A stretch of 64,000 bases of DNA from Prevotella sp. (GTDB taxonomy: Bacteria; Bacteroidota; Bacteroidia; Bacteroidales; Bacteroidaceae): contig SUYH01000004.1 in NCBI GenBank assembly GCA_015060535.1, positions 149,946 to 213,945 on the forward strand. The letters are read 5' to 3'. The stretch's first letter is position 1. The number at the start of each line of letters is the position of its first letter. A program made the position numbers and the translations under genes. Shown in pieces: positions 14,985 through 25,200 of this stretch. The notes beneath the pieces are model-generated. The model worked only from the letters and a program-made list of their open reading frames with translations. It searched no databases and was not told where the DNA came from.

Positions 14985-15632
14985 ATGAAGAAAATACTTT
15001 TGATGATATGCCTGGCCACAGTGGCCACCCATTGTCTGGCTCAGTATCAGACGTCGCGCGAACGCAGCCGCTACAGTAGAACGACCACTGAACGCTACTA
15101 TGGTCTGCGCCTCGGATTGAACGTCGCCACCGTCAATAGCGATGTCATCGACGTCGACCTAGACAGTCGTTCAGGTCTTATGGTTGGGGGCGTCTACGGC
15201 ATCCAGCTGGCCAACTCCACCCCACTATGGCTTGAGTTAGGACTGCTCTACTCCGAGAAGGGAGGCAAGCGCTATCGCGATGGTGCCGAGATTACCACTC
15301 GCCTGACCTATCTGCAGGCTCCTATCGTCATCAAATATTCGTTCGATGTCCTCGACGACCTCTACATCCAGCCCTTCCTAGGAGGCTATCTGGCCTATGG
15401 TGTCGGAGGCAAAACCAAGAACTACGGCTCCACAACAGTGCAGCGCGAGTCCCATTCCTCCTTCAACGATTTCCGTCGCTTCGATGGTGGGCTCCGCGTG
15501 GGCTGTGGTGCTGAATACAAGATGCTCTATGCCGAAATTGGTTTCGACTTCGGTCTGGCCAACATCATCAAAGATGATTTCGCCACCGCCCGCAACCAGA
15601 ACCTGTTCATGGCTATCGGCGTGAACTTCTAA
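14985..15632 (+). CDS. Outer-membrane beta-barrel protein (porin-like, OMP_b-brl type)
   Basis: 215 residues with an SPI signal peptide (CLATVATHCLAQ). The mature part has alternating amphipathic strands (YYGLRLGLNVATV, LMVGGVYGIQL, WLELGLLYSEKGGK) and ends in Phe (MAIGVNF), the C-terminal signal for barrel insertion. It belongs to the short outer-membrane barrel family frequent in Bacteroidetes. No substrate is evident. Confidence 0.82.
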   Translation: MKKILLMICLATVATHCLAQYQTSRERSRYSRTTTERYYGLRLGLNVATVNSDVIDVDLDSRSGLMVGGVYGIQLANSTPLWLELGLLYSEKGGKRYRDGAEITTRLTYLQAPIVIKYSFDVLDDLYIQPFLGGYLAYGVGGKTKNYGSTTVQRESHSSFNDFRRFDGGLRVGCGAEYKMLYAEIGFDFGLANIIKDDFATARNQNLFMAIGVNF

Positions 15633-15646
15633 GTATGTCAATCAAG

Positions 15647-15684
15647 AAAGAGGGCTGGACACCGATGGTGCTCAGCCCTCTTTT
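15647..15684 (+). terminator. Terminator after the barrel gene
   Basis: AAAGAGGGCTG pairs with CAGCCCTCTTTT. It lies between convergent genes and may act both ways. Confidence 0.85.
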
Positions 15685-15704
15685 ATAATGATCAAAAGTT
15701 TTTA

Positions 15705-17078
15705 TTATTGCATGTCGTAAACGACCTGCATAAGGCGCTTGCCGAGCTCGTCGGCAGACTCCATCGTAGCAGCCTCGCTATAGACGCGGATGATGGGCTC
15801 AGTGTTCGACTTGCGCAGGTGAACCCAACGGTCAGGGAAGTCAATCTTGACACCATCGATATCGTTGACCTGAGCGGTAGCATCCTTGGCGAACATCTCC
15901 TTCACCTTGACCAGGATGGCGTCGACGTCAGTTTCTGGGGTGAGGTCGATGCGGTTCTTGGCAATCTGATAATCGGGGAAGGTGGCACGAAGCTCGCTGA
16001 CCTTGCAGCCCTTCTTAGCCAGTGAGGTGAGGAAGAGGGCGATGCCTACGAGGGCATCGCGACCATAGTGGCTCTCAGGATAGATGACTCCTCCATTGCC
16101 CTCGCCACCAATAATGGCGTTGACTTCCTTCATCTTCGTAGTGACGTTGACCTCGCCAACAGCAGCAGCGGAATAGGTGCCACCGTGACGCTCAGTAACA
16201 TCGCGCAGAGCACGGGTGCTGGAGAGATTGCTAACGGTATTGCCTGGGGTCTGAGAGAGCACGTAGTCGGCTACGCTGACCAGCGTGTACTCTTCGCCAA
16301 ACATACGACCATCCTCGCAGATGAAAGCCAGACGGTCGACATCGGGATCGACAACAATACCCAAGTCGTAACGACCGCTCTTCATCTCATCCATGATGCC
16401 CTGCAGGTTCTTCTCCAAAGGCTCAGGATTGTGGGCGAAGTCGCCTGTGCACTCACCGTTAAGAATCACGTAGTCTACACCCAGTGCCTGGAACAGCTCA
16501 GGCAGGATGATGCCACCTACAGAATTGATGGTATCCACACACACACGGAACTTGCGCTTGCTGATAGCCTCGCGGTCTACTAGCTTAAGGGCAAGAACAG
16601 AGTCGATATGGCGACGGTTGTAAGTATCGTCGACAGTAAGGCTGCCAAGATGGTCTACCTCTGCGTAGTTGAAGTCCTCAGCCTCAGCCATACGAAGCAC
16701 TTCAGCTCCATCGGCAGCAGTGAGAAATTCGCCCTCGCGGTTAAGCAACTTCAGGGCATTCCACTGACGGGGGTTGTGAGATGCGGTGATGATGATACCA
16801 CCATCAGCACCTGCCATACGAACGGCCAACTCTGTGGTTGGAGTTGTGGCATAGCCAATATCTATGACATCGTAGCCCATACCCATAAGGGTTCCTACGA
16901 CAACATTGCGAACCATCAGACCAGACATACGACCATCGCGGCCTACTACCACCTTACGTCCACCAATGAACTGAGCATAGGCTGTTGTAAACTTAACGAT
17001 ATCGAGTGGGTTGAGAGTATCGCCAGTGGGACCGCCAATGGTACCACGGATACCGGAAATGGATTTAATCAGTGTCAT
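15705..17078 (-). CDS. glmM: Phosphoglucosamine mutase
   Basis: 457 residues. The catalytic phosphoserine motif TASHNP has Ser100, the Mg site DPDVDR is intact, the sugar-binding GEGNGG is present and the phosphate-binding tail is RKSNTEPIIRVYSE. It opens with SGIRGTIG as GlmM/phosphomannomutase proteins do. Reaction: glucosamine-6-phosphate to glucosamine-1-phosphate on the way to UDP-GlcNAc. It follows the DUF4827 gene by 15 bp. A phosphomannomutase activity cannot be excluded. Confidence 0.88.
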   Translation of the reverse strand: MTLIKSISGIRGTIGGPTGDTLNPLDIVKFTTAYAQFIGGRKVVVGRDGRMSGLMVRNVVVGTLMGMGYDVIDIGYATTPTTELAVRMAGADGGIIITASHNPRQWNALKLLNREGEFLTAADGAEVLRMAEAEDFNYAEVDHLGSLTVDDTYNRRHIDSVLALKLVDREAISKRKFRVCVDTINSVGGIILPELFQALGVDYVILNGECTGDFAHNPEPLEKNLQGIMDEMKSGRYDLGIVVDPDVDRLAFICEDGRMFGEEYTLVSVADYVLSQTPGNTVSNLSSTRALRDVTERHGGTYSAAAVGEVNVTTKMKEVNAIIGGEGNGGVIYPESHYGRDALVGIALFLTSLAKKGCKVSELRATFPDYQIAKNRIDLTPETDVDAILVKVKEMFAKDATAQVNDIDGVKIDFPDRWVHLRKSNTEPIIRVYSEAATMESADELGKRLMQVVYDMQ

Positions 17079-17093
17079 ATGGAATAATGATTT

Positions 17094-17765
17094 TTAACGT
17101 GTACGTTGATAAGTGATTTCGTAATAGCAGGGATAGACGCTGGACGACGCGTCGGCAGTGCCCTGTGAGTGGGGTACGATGAGTCGCACCTTGGCAACCT
17201 CCTCTTCAGTAGCAGAAGCGGGATCAGGACGTCCGATGTTGACGTAGTTCAAGGGAACGAGCCAGCCAGCGGGAACAGATGCTGAGCTATGGAACATATA
17301 CATCATGCCCGAGACGAACGAAGCAGTGATGGTGGTTCCTGTACGATAACAGGTCATCTTGTCAATATAGTCGGATACATTGTAGGTGATGTTATTACGC
17401 GTCAACCAGGCAACATCGTCGTTACGGATGAGGATGGAATCGGTCATGATATTCTTCTCGAGGAAACGGCAGAGCACGTTGACGGTCTTGTTCTCCTCCA
17501 TCTTATCGCCACAGCCCTGACGGACAATCTGCATGTAGACGCCATTGCGGTCGAAGCGCACATACTGGTTCTTCGACACGTCGGTGGTGTTGTTCTGAGC
17601 CTTGAATTGGGCATCATCAATGACCTGAATACCTTCGCGAGCAATGAATCTGTCAATGGCATCACGCTCGGCTTCCTTCTTGTCGGCATAGGTCTCGTAA
17701 TTCTCACAACTGACATAGGTGAAAGCAACGAGCAACAGCACGACAGGATATAAAAATTTCTTCAT
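17094..17765 (-). CDS. DUF4827 lipoprotein
   Basis: 223 residues with lipobox (AFTYVSC) and the DUF4827 pattern: YADKKEAERDAIDRFI, a YMQIVRQGCG strand, and a C-terminal YPCYYEITYQ. The family is Bacteroidetes-specific with an FKBP-like fold by annotation; its function is unknown. It usually sits beside glmM, as here. Confidence 0.88.
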   Translation of the reverse strand: MKKFLYPVVLLLVAFTYVSCENYETYADKKEAERDAIDRFIAREGIQVIDDAQFKAQNNTTDVSKNQYVRFDRNGVYMQIVRQGCGDKMEENKTVNVLCRFLEKNIMTDSILIRNDDVAWLTRNNITYNVSDYIDKMTCYRTGTTITASFVSGMMYMFHSSASVPAGWLVPLNYVNIGRPDPASATEEEVAKVRLIVPHSQGTADASSSVYPCYYEITYQRTR

Positions 17766-17835
17766 CTTTGAGTGTCAAAAAGTTTAATTCGGCCACAAAA
17801 TTACAAATTATTCGGCAAATATCTGCAATATTAGA

Positions 17836-18870
17836 CTACTTTAACTTGTCCTCAAACGCAATAAAGGCCTGATGGACGATATCGACAGCTTCGGACATTG
17901 AGCAATTGAGGCGTCCGCCAGAGGCATTCAAGTGGCCTCCACCGTTGAAGAAGCGGGCTGCCATCTCATTGCAGGGGAATTTGTCGACTGAGCGCAGCGA
18001 CACCCATATGGTATGATCGCGCTCCGTATCTTCGCGCAAAGAGATGCTGAGCTTTAAGCCCTTGATTTGCAGGGGCATATTGACCAGTCCTTCAGCATCG
18101 CCCTTGATGAAGTGGAACTGGCGCAGATCGTCGCGATCAAGTGTGTAGTAGGCAGCATGGCGCTCAGCGTCAACCACCAGACGATTGCACAACACATGGC
18201 CCACGAGACGCAGACGGTGCTCGCTGTAGTTATGATAGACGTTGCGGTAGATCTTGTCCTTGTCGATGTGCTTGGTGAGCAGCTGGCTGATGATGAAGAA
18301 GATGTCGGGGTCGTTGGAATTGAAGGTGAAGCCTCCCGTATCGGTCATCATGCCACAATAGATGGGAACGGCATAATGCTGGCCCAAACGGTCGAAGAGT
18401 CCCAGTTGCCAGATAACACGGAACACGAGTTCGCTAGCCGACGACATCTCAGGATGAGAGATGCAGAGCACAGTATCTACCTCGGGACCGGGATGATGGT
18501 CTATGAGCACCTTCTTGGCAGGCGACGCACACAGCGCAGCAGCCATCTCGTCGGTGCGCGACGGGGTGTTGAAGTCGAGACAGATGACGAGGTCAGCTAT
18601 CTTCAAGACGGTATCAACGTAGTCCTTGCGCTTGTCGTAGCGCACAATCTTCTCGGAGTTAGGCAACCAGTGCAGATAGTCGGGAAACTGGTCGGGAACA
18701 ACCATCAACGGGTCCTTACCTAGCGTGCGTAAGGCCTCACCCATGCCCAGCATAGAGCCCATAGCGTCGCCATCAGGGTTCTGATGAACACAGAGCACGA
18801 TGGAGTCGGCACCTTCGATGAGGGAGCGCAGCAAGCTGCACTCCCCCTCGCTTAATATCGGATTGAGCAT
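17836..18870 (-). CDS. nrnA: DHH/DHHA1 phosphoesterase, NrnA-like
   Basis: 344 residues. The DHH domain has HQNPDGDAMGSMLG and IDHHPGP, the metal-binding Asp/His set, and a DHHA1 C-terminus with NGGGHLNASGG. Members degrade short oligoribonucleotides (nanoRNA) and dephosphorylate pAp. It lies 8 bp after the nucleotidyltransferase gene, with DUF4827 and glmM downstream on the same strand, a likely four-gene unit. Confidence 0.88.
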   Translation of the reverse strand: MLNPILSEGECSLLRSLIEGADSIVLCVHQNPDGDAMGSMLGMGEALRTLGKDPLMVVPDQFPDYLHWLPNSEKIVRYDKRKDYVDTVLKIADLVICLDFNTPSRTDEMAAALCASPAKKVLIDHHPGPEVDTVLCISHPEMSSASELVFRVIWQLGLFDRLGQHYAVPIYCGMMTDTGGFTFNSNDPDIFFIISQLLTKHIDKDKIYRNVYHNYSEHRLRLVGHVLCNRLVVDAERHAAYYTLDRDDLRQFHFIKGDAEGLVNMPLQIKGLKLSISLREDTERDHTIWVSLRSVDKFPCNEMAARFFNGGGHLNASGGRLNCSMSEAVDIVHQAFIAFEDKLK

Positions 18871-18878
18871 ATCGCGAC

Positions 18879-19790
18879 TTAGAAGAGCTTGTTAGGATAA
18901 ACGCCCTCGTCGACGAGTTTCTGAATACGATTTACGGTGTCCTCACGATCGGCAGCGTAGGTCACACCAAACCACTTAGAGGTGGTATCGAGCACCTCGC
19001 AGGTAGCCGTGCCGTCGTTGATGAGTTTGTTGACCATCAAGGGGATAAAGAACTCAGCCTTCAGGTTCTCCATGTTCTTAGGATCGCTGAGGAACTCCTT
19101 GAAATAAGCCTCGCTGTACTCGAAATAGTCGGGAGTGAAGCCCCACACATTCATGGAGACAGGGGCATTCTCGTCGAGAGCCTGCCACTCGCCCTGCTCG
19201 TCCTTATACTTGATGGTGCCGTCGATGCGCATAATCTCAGTGCGCTCAACAACATCGGTCAGGTGACGCTTGTCATTATAAGTGCAGACGCCACGCGCCA
19301 CGCTGCCATTCTCTGAGAGTGTGTTGCAAACGCGGAAGCCGACCATAGCATACTTGTTCTTAGCACCCTCAGGCAGATTAGAGAGGAACTTGCCAATCTG
19401 CATGAAGCAGTCGCGACCGTAGAAGTCGTCGCAGTTGATGACACAGAAAGGCTCCTTGATGACATCCTTGCCCATCAGCACAGCATGGTTGGTACCCCAA
19501 GGTTTCTGACGACCTTCGGGAACGCTGAAACCTGCGGGCAGTGCGTCGAGCGCCTGGAAGCAGAGCTCACACTTCACCTTACCCTCGTACTTGGCCAGGA
19601 TCTGGGTGCGGAACTGCTCCTCGAAGTCCTTGCGGATCACCCATACAATCTTACCAAAACCTGCCTGAATGGCATCGTAAATACTATAGTCCATGATGGT
19701 CTCGCCATTAGGGCCCAGACCGTCGAGCTGCTTCAGGCCACCATATCGGCTACCCATGCCAGCTGCTAAAAGAAACAAAGTCGGTTTCAT
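18879..19790 (-). CDS. Sugar-phosphate nucleotidyltransferase family protein
   Basis: 303 residues. The N-terminus LLAAGMGSRYGGLKQL is the NTP-binding signature of the NTP_transferase family (LxxGxGxR...K), and VINCDDFYGRD supplies the metal-binding Asp. It lacks the left-handed beta-helix of GlmU/GlgC. It likely makes an activated sugar for the envelope; the sugar is not evident. First gene of its operon. Confidence 0.85.
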   Translation of the reverse strand: MKPTLFLLAAGMGSRYGGLKQLDGLGPNGETIMDYSIYDAIQAGFGKIVWVIRKDFEEQFRTQILAKYEGKVKCELCFQALDALPAGFSVPEGRQKPWGTNHAVLMGKDVIKEPFCVINCDDFYGRDCFMQIGKFLSNLPEGAKNKYAMVGFRVCNTLSENGSVARGVCTYNDKRHLTDVVERTEIMRIDGTIKYKDEQGEWQALDENAPVSMNVWGFTPDYFEYSEAYFKEFLSDPKNMENLKAEFFIPLMVNKLINDGTATCEVLDTTSKWFGVTYAADREDTVNRIQKLVDEGVYPNKLF

Positions 19791-19813
19791 TGAATATTAA
19801 TCTATTTAGTAAA

Positions 19814-19841
19814 TAATGATCATTAACTGTCTGCAAAAGTA
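19814..19841 (-). promoter_or_regulatory. Promoter of the nucleotidyltransferase operon with a 12-bp palindrome
   Basis: TACTTTTG on the minus strand at 19834-19841; TAATGATCATTA, a perfect palindrome, occupies 19814-19825 in the leader. Confidence 0.5.
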
Positions 19842-19884
19842 CGAAAAAATTCTCAGCAAAAAGCGATTTTACCACTCTTTAACC

Positions 19885-22203
19885 TTAGAAAGGATAACCA
19901 ATGGCGAAATGAAGCGTCTGACAGTCCTTGAAACTGTCGATATTGAAGAAGCCCGACTTGCCCGTATCGTAAGGCATGTGGAGTCCTATACCCCAGTCGA
20001 GACGCAGGATGAGGAAGTCGAGGTCGTAGCGAATACCGACGCCCGTACCTACTGCCATCTCGCGCAACATATCCTTCATACGGAACTGGCCGTAGGCTCT
20101 ACCGGAAGTGTTCCACACATTACCCGCATCGAGGAACAGGGCGCCATGCAGACTGCCAAAGAGTCGCTGACGCAGCTCAAGGTTGCCCAAGAGCTTCATA
20201 TTACCATTGCGCAACAGGTAGTCGGTGGCACGATCGCCAAACGATTCTACATCACCAGGACCGACTCCACGCACGGAGAAAGCTCGGATGGAGTTGGCGC
20301 CTCCCACATAGAAGAGCTCGCTGTTGGGAGCGTAGGTGGAGTTGCCGAAACACCAGATATAGCCGCCATTGAGATGAGCGACGAGTCGTGTAGAGCTGTT
20401 AAGTGTCCACGTCTTGGTGAAGTCGGTCTCGAGCTTCACAAACTGCGAATAGGGATTCTTAAAGAGTTTCTTATCCTTGTCGTTCCAGCTGTCGCCCTTA
20501 ATCATATAACCCAGCGATACGACGTTGCCCGACTCAGCAATGGTCGTCTCCCAGCGAATGGGGTGACGCAGCGTGGATTGCGACGTGTAGGTATAGGTGT
20601 AGCGCATCTCAGGGATGAAGTAGTCTTGCATGGTGGCCAGCAGATAAGGATTATTCAGGACCAGCTCGGCATACTTGTCGGTATGACTATTCATGAACTG
20701 ATACTTCACCGTCAGTGGCGAGAACTCATGACGACTCTGTGCGGTAGGTTGCCAGCGGTAGGTCCATTCGCCACTCACCACATGCATCTTGTAATAGTCG
20801 GGACGATGGATGATATTAGTCGAAATCTTAGCCAGTGTGGTAGGAGTAGTATAGAAACGGCGACGACGGATGATGCGCCCTTGCTTGTCGCGACGGATGC
20901 GGTTGCCCCCCACAAAAGGTGCTATGATACGTGGGAACTCGATAGAGGCATCGGCACCATACTCGTAATTGTTCATCGCCGAACCGCCACTGGTAGACCA
21001 CTCGTAGGAGCCATGCAGATTGATGTCTATCTTCTCGCCACCACGGAAGGCATTGCGACGAGTGACGCCCGTCTTCAGCTCAGGACCCATACGTCCTATG
21101 GTACGGGCATTGAAATTGGTCTCGACATAGAAGTCCCAGGGTTTGTCGAAAGTGCAGTTGAGCGTCAGGTCGAGGGTATCGCAAGTGGCGGTAGTATCAC
21201 GTGGTGTAAACTGGAAATCGGTCATCGAGAACAGGCCCATAGCATTGATCTTGCTGACGGACTCCACATAATCTGAATAGCTGTACATCTGACGGGGGCG
21301 CAGCTTGATATCAGCCATGAGGACACGAGGACGGATAGGTGGTTTCTTACCTGCAAAGCGGACAGTGAAGAAGCGACCTACGAACGAGTCGGTGGGCTGC
21401 TCCATAAAGGTCTTCTTCATATTGATATTGACACGTCCGATGTACCACTGATGCTGAGCAGCCACAGGCACGTCCTTAGCCAGTTGGAAGCGCAGCTGGG
21501 CCTTGCCGTCGACGACAAAAGTGTCAGCCAAATAGGAGGCGTAGTCGGGCTGGTAATAGTAGTAACCATTGTTGCGCAACAGCGTGCTGATACGATTGCG
21601 CTCGGCATCGAGTTTAGCAACCTCAAAGGGATCGCCCTTGTGAATCAGCGCCTCAGGCTGGGTACTTTTGATCAAACTGTCAGCATGAGCGGGGAATCCG
21701 AAATAGCCGACGCTGTCGAGACGATAGAGACGGCCAGGGGTGACGGTATAGCCTATCTTGGCCGTCTTGGGATTCTTCTGCTGGACGACATCATACGACA
21801 CACGTCCGTTGAAATAGCCATGATTGCGGAGAACCGACTGGGCCACCTGAGCACGCAGCTGGGGATTGACCCACGACATGAGGACAGGCTGTTTGCCAAA
21901 GCTCTTGAGCATCCACTTGCCAAAACCCGACTCAGAGCCTTGATAGTGGTTCCACACGCTGACACCAAACGAGAAGGGCAAACGATGATAGGAGCTGCCG
22001 AAGATGGCACCATTGGGCGCAGTAGCCAGCGCTGCCTCGACCTCAGTCTGGGCTGACGTGAAGTTGGAGTCGTTGTCCTGATGGTCATAGGCTATCTTGG
22101 TCAGTCCCGTAAAGAGCTGGTCGCCCTCTGGGATATTCTTCGTCATTGAGCATGACACCAAGAGGAGCACGCTGAGCGATATGATGATGCTATTTCGTTT
22201 CAT
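19885..22203 (-). CDS. tamL: TamL: lipidated TamA-like Omp85 protein
   Basis: 772 residues. It carries a lipoprotein signal (VLLLVSC) instead of the SPI signal of proteobacterial TamA, the hallmark of Bacteroidetes TamL. POTRA-like repeats fill the first 400 residues, and the C-terminal 16-strand barrel has VRGVGPGD (the Omp85 VRGF-type loop 6 motif) and a final aromatic (IGYPF). It overlaps tamB by 14 bp. The pair forms an envelope-spanning translocation and assembly module; in Bacteroidetes TamL is reported to be needed for outer-membrane integrity. Confidence 0.92.
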   Translation of the reverse strand: MKRNSIIISLSVLLLVSCSMTKNIPEGDQLFTGLTKIAYDHQDNDSNFTSAQTEVEAALATAPNGAIFGSSYHRLPFSFGVSVWNHYQGSESGFGKWMLKSFGKQPVLMSWVNPQLRAQVAQSVLRNHGYFNGRVSYDVVQQKNPKTAKIGYTVTPGRLYRLDSVGYFGFPAHADSLIKSTQPEALIHKGDPFEVAKLDAERNRISTLLRNNGYYYYQPDYASYLADTFVVDGKAQLRFQLAKDVPVAAQHQWYIGRVNINMKKTFMEQPTDSFVGRFFTVRFAGKKPPIRPRVLMADIKLRPRQMYSYSDYVESVSKINAMGLFSMTDFQFTPRDTTATCDTLDLTLNCTFDKPWDFYVETNFNARTIGRMGPELKTGVTRRNAFRGGEKIDINLHGSYEWSTSGGSAMNNYEYGADASIEFPRIIAPFVGGNRIRRDKQGRIIRRRRFYTTPTTLAKISTNIIHRPDYYKMHVVSGEWTYRWQPTAQSRHEFSPLTVKYQFMNSHTDKYAELVLNNPYLLATMQDYFIPEMRYTYTYTSQSTLRHPIRWETTIAESGNVVSLGYMIKGDSWNDKDKKLFKNPYSQFVKLETDFTKTWTLNSSTRLVAHLNGGYIWCFGNSTYAPNSELFYVGGANSIRAFSVRGVGPGDVESFGDRATDYLLRNGNMKLLGNLELRQRLFGSLHGALFLDAGNVWNTSGRAYGQFRMKDMLREMAVGTGVGIRYDLDFLILRLDWGIGLHMPYDTGKSGFFNIDSFKDCQTLHFAIGYPF

Positions 22204-25200
22204 TTTGCGGTTTCGTTTTTAGAGTGTCGGTAGGAACGGGCTGTGTGGTGGTCTGAGGCCTACGCATAACAGGCTTCTGGTCCTTGAAGCGGAAGATGTC
22301 CCAGAACGACTGTAGCGAGCGACGCCAGATGAAGCCACCGCCATATTTCTGAGAATATCCGTCAAGCCAGTCGTAGGCGTTGTTCTGGAAGAAGAGCGTC
22401 AGGTACTTGTTGGCCGTATCGTCCAAGCGATATTCCAATGAGACATTGTCGAAGAACGAGTTGTTACGCTGTTGCAGTTCAGCACCCGACGACACCTTAC
22501 CACCAACGGCCACCTTCAGACGGTTGTTCAGGAAACGCTTGGCAAACTTGAACGAATAGTCGGTATGGCTGGAACCTTGGGCATCGATGGTGTTGTCCAT
22601 ACCAAACGAGAGGTCGACGGTGCGCAGGGCATTACCCGTGATGTGGTTGATCTCGGAGTTGAGGAACGAGCTGAGGGCGGAGTTCATCGAGAAGGCATTG
22701 GTATTACCGCTGTCCAGATACATACCCGTAGTGAGCATGGAGACGGCCAGCTTGCCTCGCTGCTCGGCTCCCATCGACTGCAACTCGCTGTGCAGCTGCA
22801 TGTCCTCTGGGGCATCGAGCGTGAACTGAAGACCCATATCGTTGAGCGTCTTGGTGATCACGACACCACAGTCGAAGTCGACGCTACGCCCTACTCCATT
22901 GGTATTCGAGACGCTAGCCTTGGTGCGCTCCGTAGCGGTGATGTTCAGCGTGGGGTTCATGGGGTCGCCCGTAAACTCGATATATGAGCCGTTCTGAATG
23001 GTGAACGTCTTCAGCGGAATGACGGGCAGCGAGTATTTCATTTCACCGTTCGACAAGGTATAACGTCCCGTCAACTGGAGATTGTCTGCTGGCGTATAGC
23101 GCATACGCAACGAACCTCCTCCCATCAGGTCGATGTAGTTGGAGTGGTCGGCGTTGAGGTAAGCCATCACATGGGCGCCCTTCGACACCTCGAGGGTCAT
23201 ATCCATCGTGAATCCGTTGAGTGGCGGACGCTCGACGACAATCTTCGTGGTGTCGCTGAAGTCCGTAAACTTAACCAGATTGTCCAACTGATTGTCGGTG
23301 GTCAGGGGTGAGTCGCGCAGCACATAGCTCATATCAGTAGTACCTAACACCTCCAGACGGCCGCGCATATTCAGATTGTCAAGCGAGCCACGCATGGAGG
23401 CAAACATATTAACGAAGGCCTTGCCATAAGCCACGCTCTTGGGATTCTCCTTGGCGTTGATGACCTGGAAATTACGGGTTCCCAGCCTCATATTGACCAT
23501 CACCTTATCAAGGTTGGAGAAGTCGACCTCGCCCTTGATGTTCAGCGGGTTCTCATTATACGAATACAGGGTGAAGTTCTCTAATAGCAGTTTCGAGTCG
23601 ACGATGCGCACAGGGTCATTGTCGCAGCGTAGCGAGACACCATAGGGCACGCTCTCCACATACGTCGAATCGAGCAGTATCTCACCGTTCACAACAGGTC
23701 TGGAGACGGGGCCCTTCACACTCAGCTCACCCTCACCGTATCCTTGTAAGCCAACCACCTGGTCGGTCACAAAACCATTGGCAATAGACAGTGGGAAGTG
23801 TTGAAGTCGCAGTGCAGCGTCAAGCGAGCCTACACCTTTATTATAATAAGTACCCGAAAGCAGGGCTACCTCTGCCTCGTCTTTCATCAGACGGGCTTCT
23901 ACAGCATGGGCGGAGTCGCTCTTCTGCAGATAGATCATTTCAGTGCTGACATTACCTATCGGACAATGCTCGTAGGTCATGTCGCTGACAGCCATATCGC
24001 TGGCGACGGAGAGATGGCCAGCCGCATCTTGTATGACGTGATAGTCGCCTTCCATCATACCCGACATACGGGGCACGAAGGGAAGAACGGAGGTGATTTC
24101 AGCGAGATTGAACTTATTCAGACTGAGGGTGATATCCTGCAGATTGGTGGGATCGGTCTCTTCGGAGTAGATCTGCACACCCATACCGTCAGCGGCCTTC
24201 AGATTGACATGGGCGCGTACCTTATTGTTCTTGCCCAGGAAGAGGTAGTTGTCGGCATTCAGGTTGAACTCCTTGTAACCCAGTGTAGGACGCTCAGGAA
24301 CGAGGTGGAAGTTGAGTCCGCTATCGAGCATCTCAACCTTTGAACCAATGCGGGCTCCCAGCTTATTGTCAGCATCGAAATAACGCACGCCAAAGGTAGC
24401 ACCACGCTCCTGGAAGAGTCCGTCGAACAGGGCATTGAAGACGAAGCGGGGATTGCGCTTGTTGTTGCGTATCTGACCACCAAAGGAGAGATGCTCCTTG
24501 CGCTGGGTAAGTCGGAAATTGATGGTATCAAGAAGCACGTCGCTGACGCTGAGCGAGTGGACATAACCAGTACCATTGATACCCGTCGCAGGCGATGTGT
24601 TCATATCGAAGAGCAGCTGTTTGAAGTTGACATCCTGACTTTTCAAAATGGTCACCAGCGGGTTGTCACGCTGACTCTCCACATGCAGCTTCATCGTAGG
24701 CAACAGTCGGCGCAGGGCCGTCTGGTTGATGATTTTCTTGTCGTACTGGGCATTAGCACTATCGGCGAGCATGCTAATCTGCTTCAGCAGGTGTTCATAA
24801 TTACCGCTGGCATCTAGCTTGACGATGAAGTCGCCACTTTGGGCGCGTACCAGTGTAGTATCAGTAGAGGTATTGATGTGCAGTCCGACAAACTCGGAGT
24901 TGAGGGCTTTGACGGAGTCGCGAACGCTGATGTCGCTGATGAGTCCGCTGACGTAATGCGTCAACTTCATATCGGAAGTGACGTCGACATGGCCACAAAG
25001 TCCGATGGACAGGGGCTTCTCGACGAGCTGCATCTTATAGACATCGATGTGGTCAACATCAGCAGTAATCGTGGCGTTGAGCTTCTTCGTATTCAACAGG
25101 GCATCGACGTCGATCTTGCCATTAATCAGTGCGTTACGACTGTCGACATGAGCCAGCGCATGACCATTATGCACGTCAGCCTGTACAGCCATCTGGGTGA

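Noticed and set aside
19816..21276. 486-codon plus-strand open frame opposite tamL
   Set aside because: Antisense to a clear Omp85 protein, with His/Arg/Leu-rich composition typical of the opposite strand of GC-rich codons.
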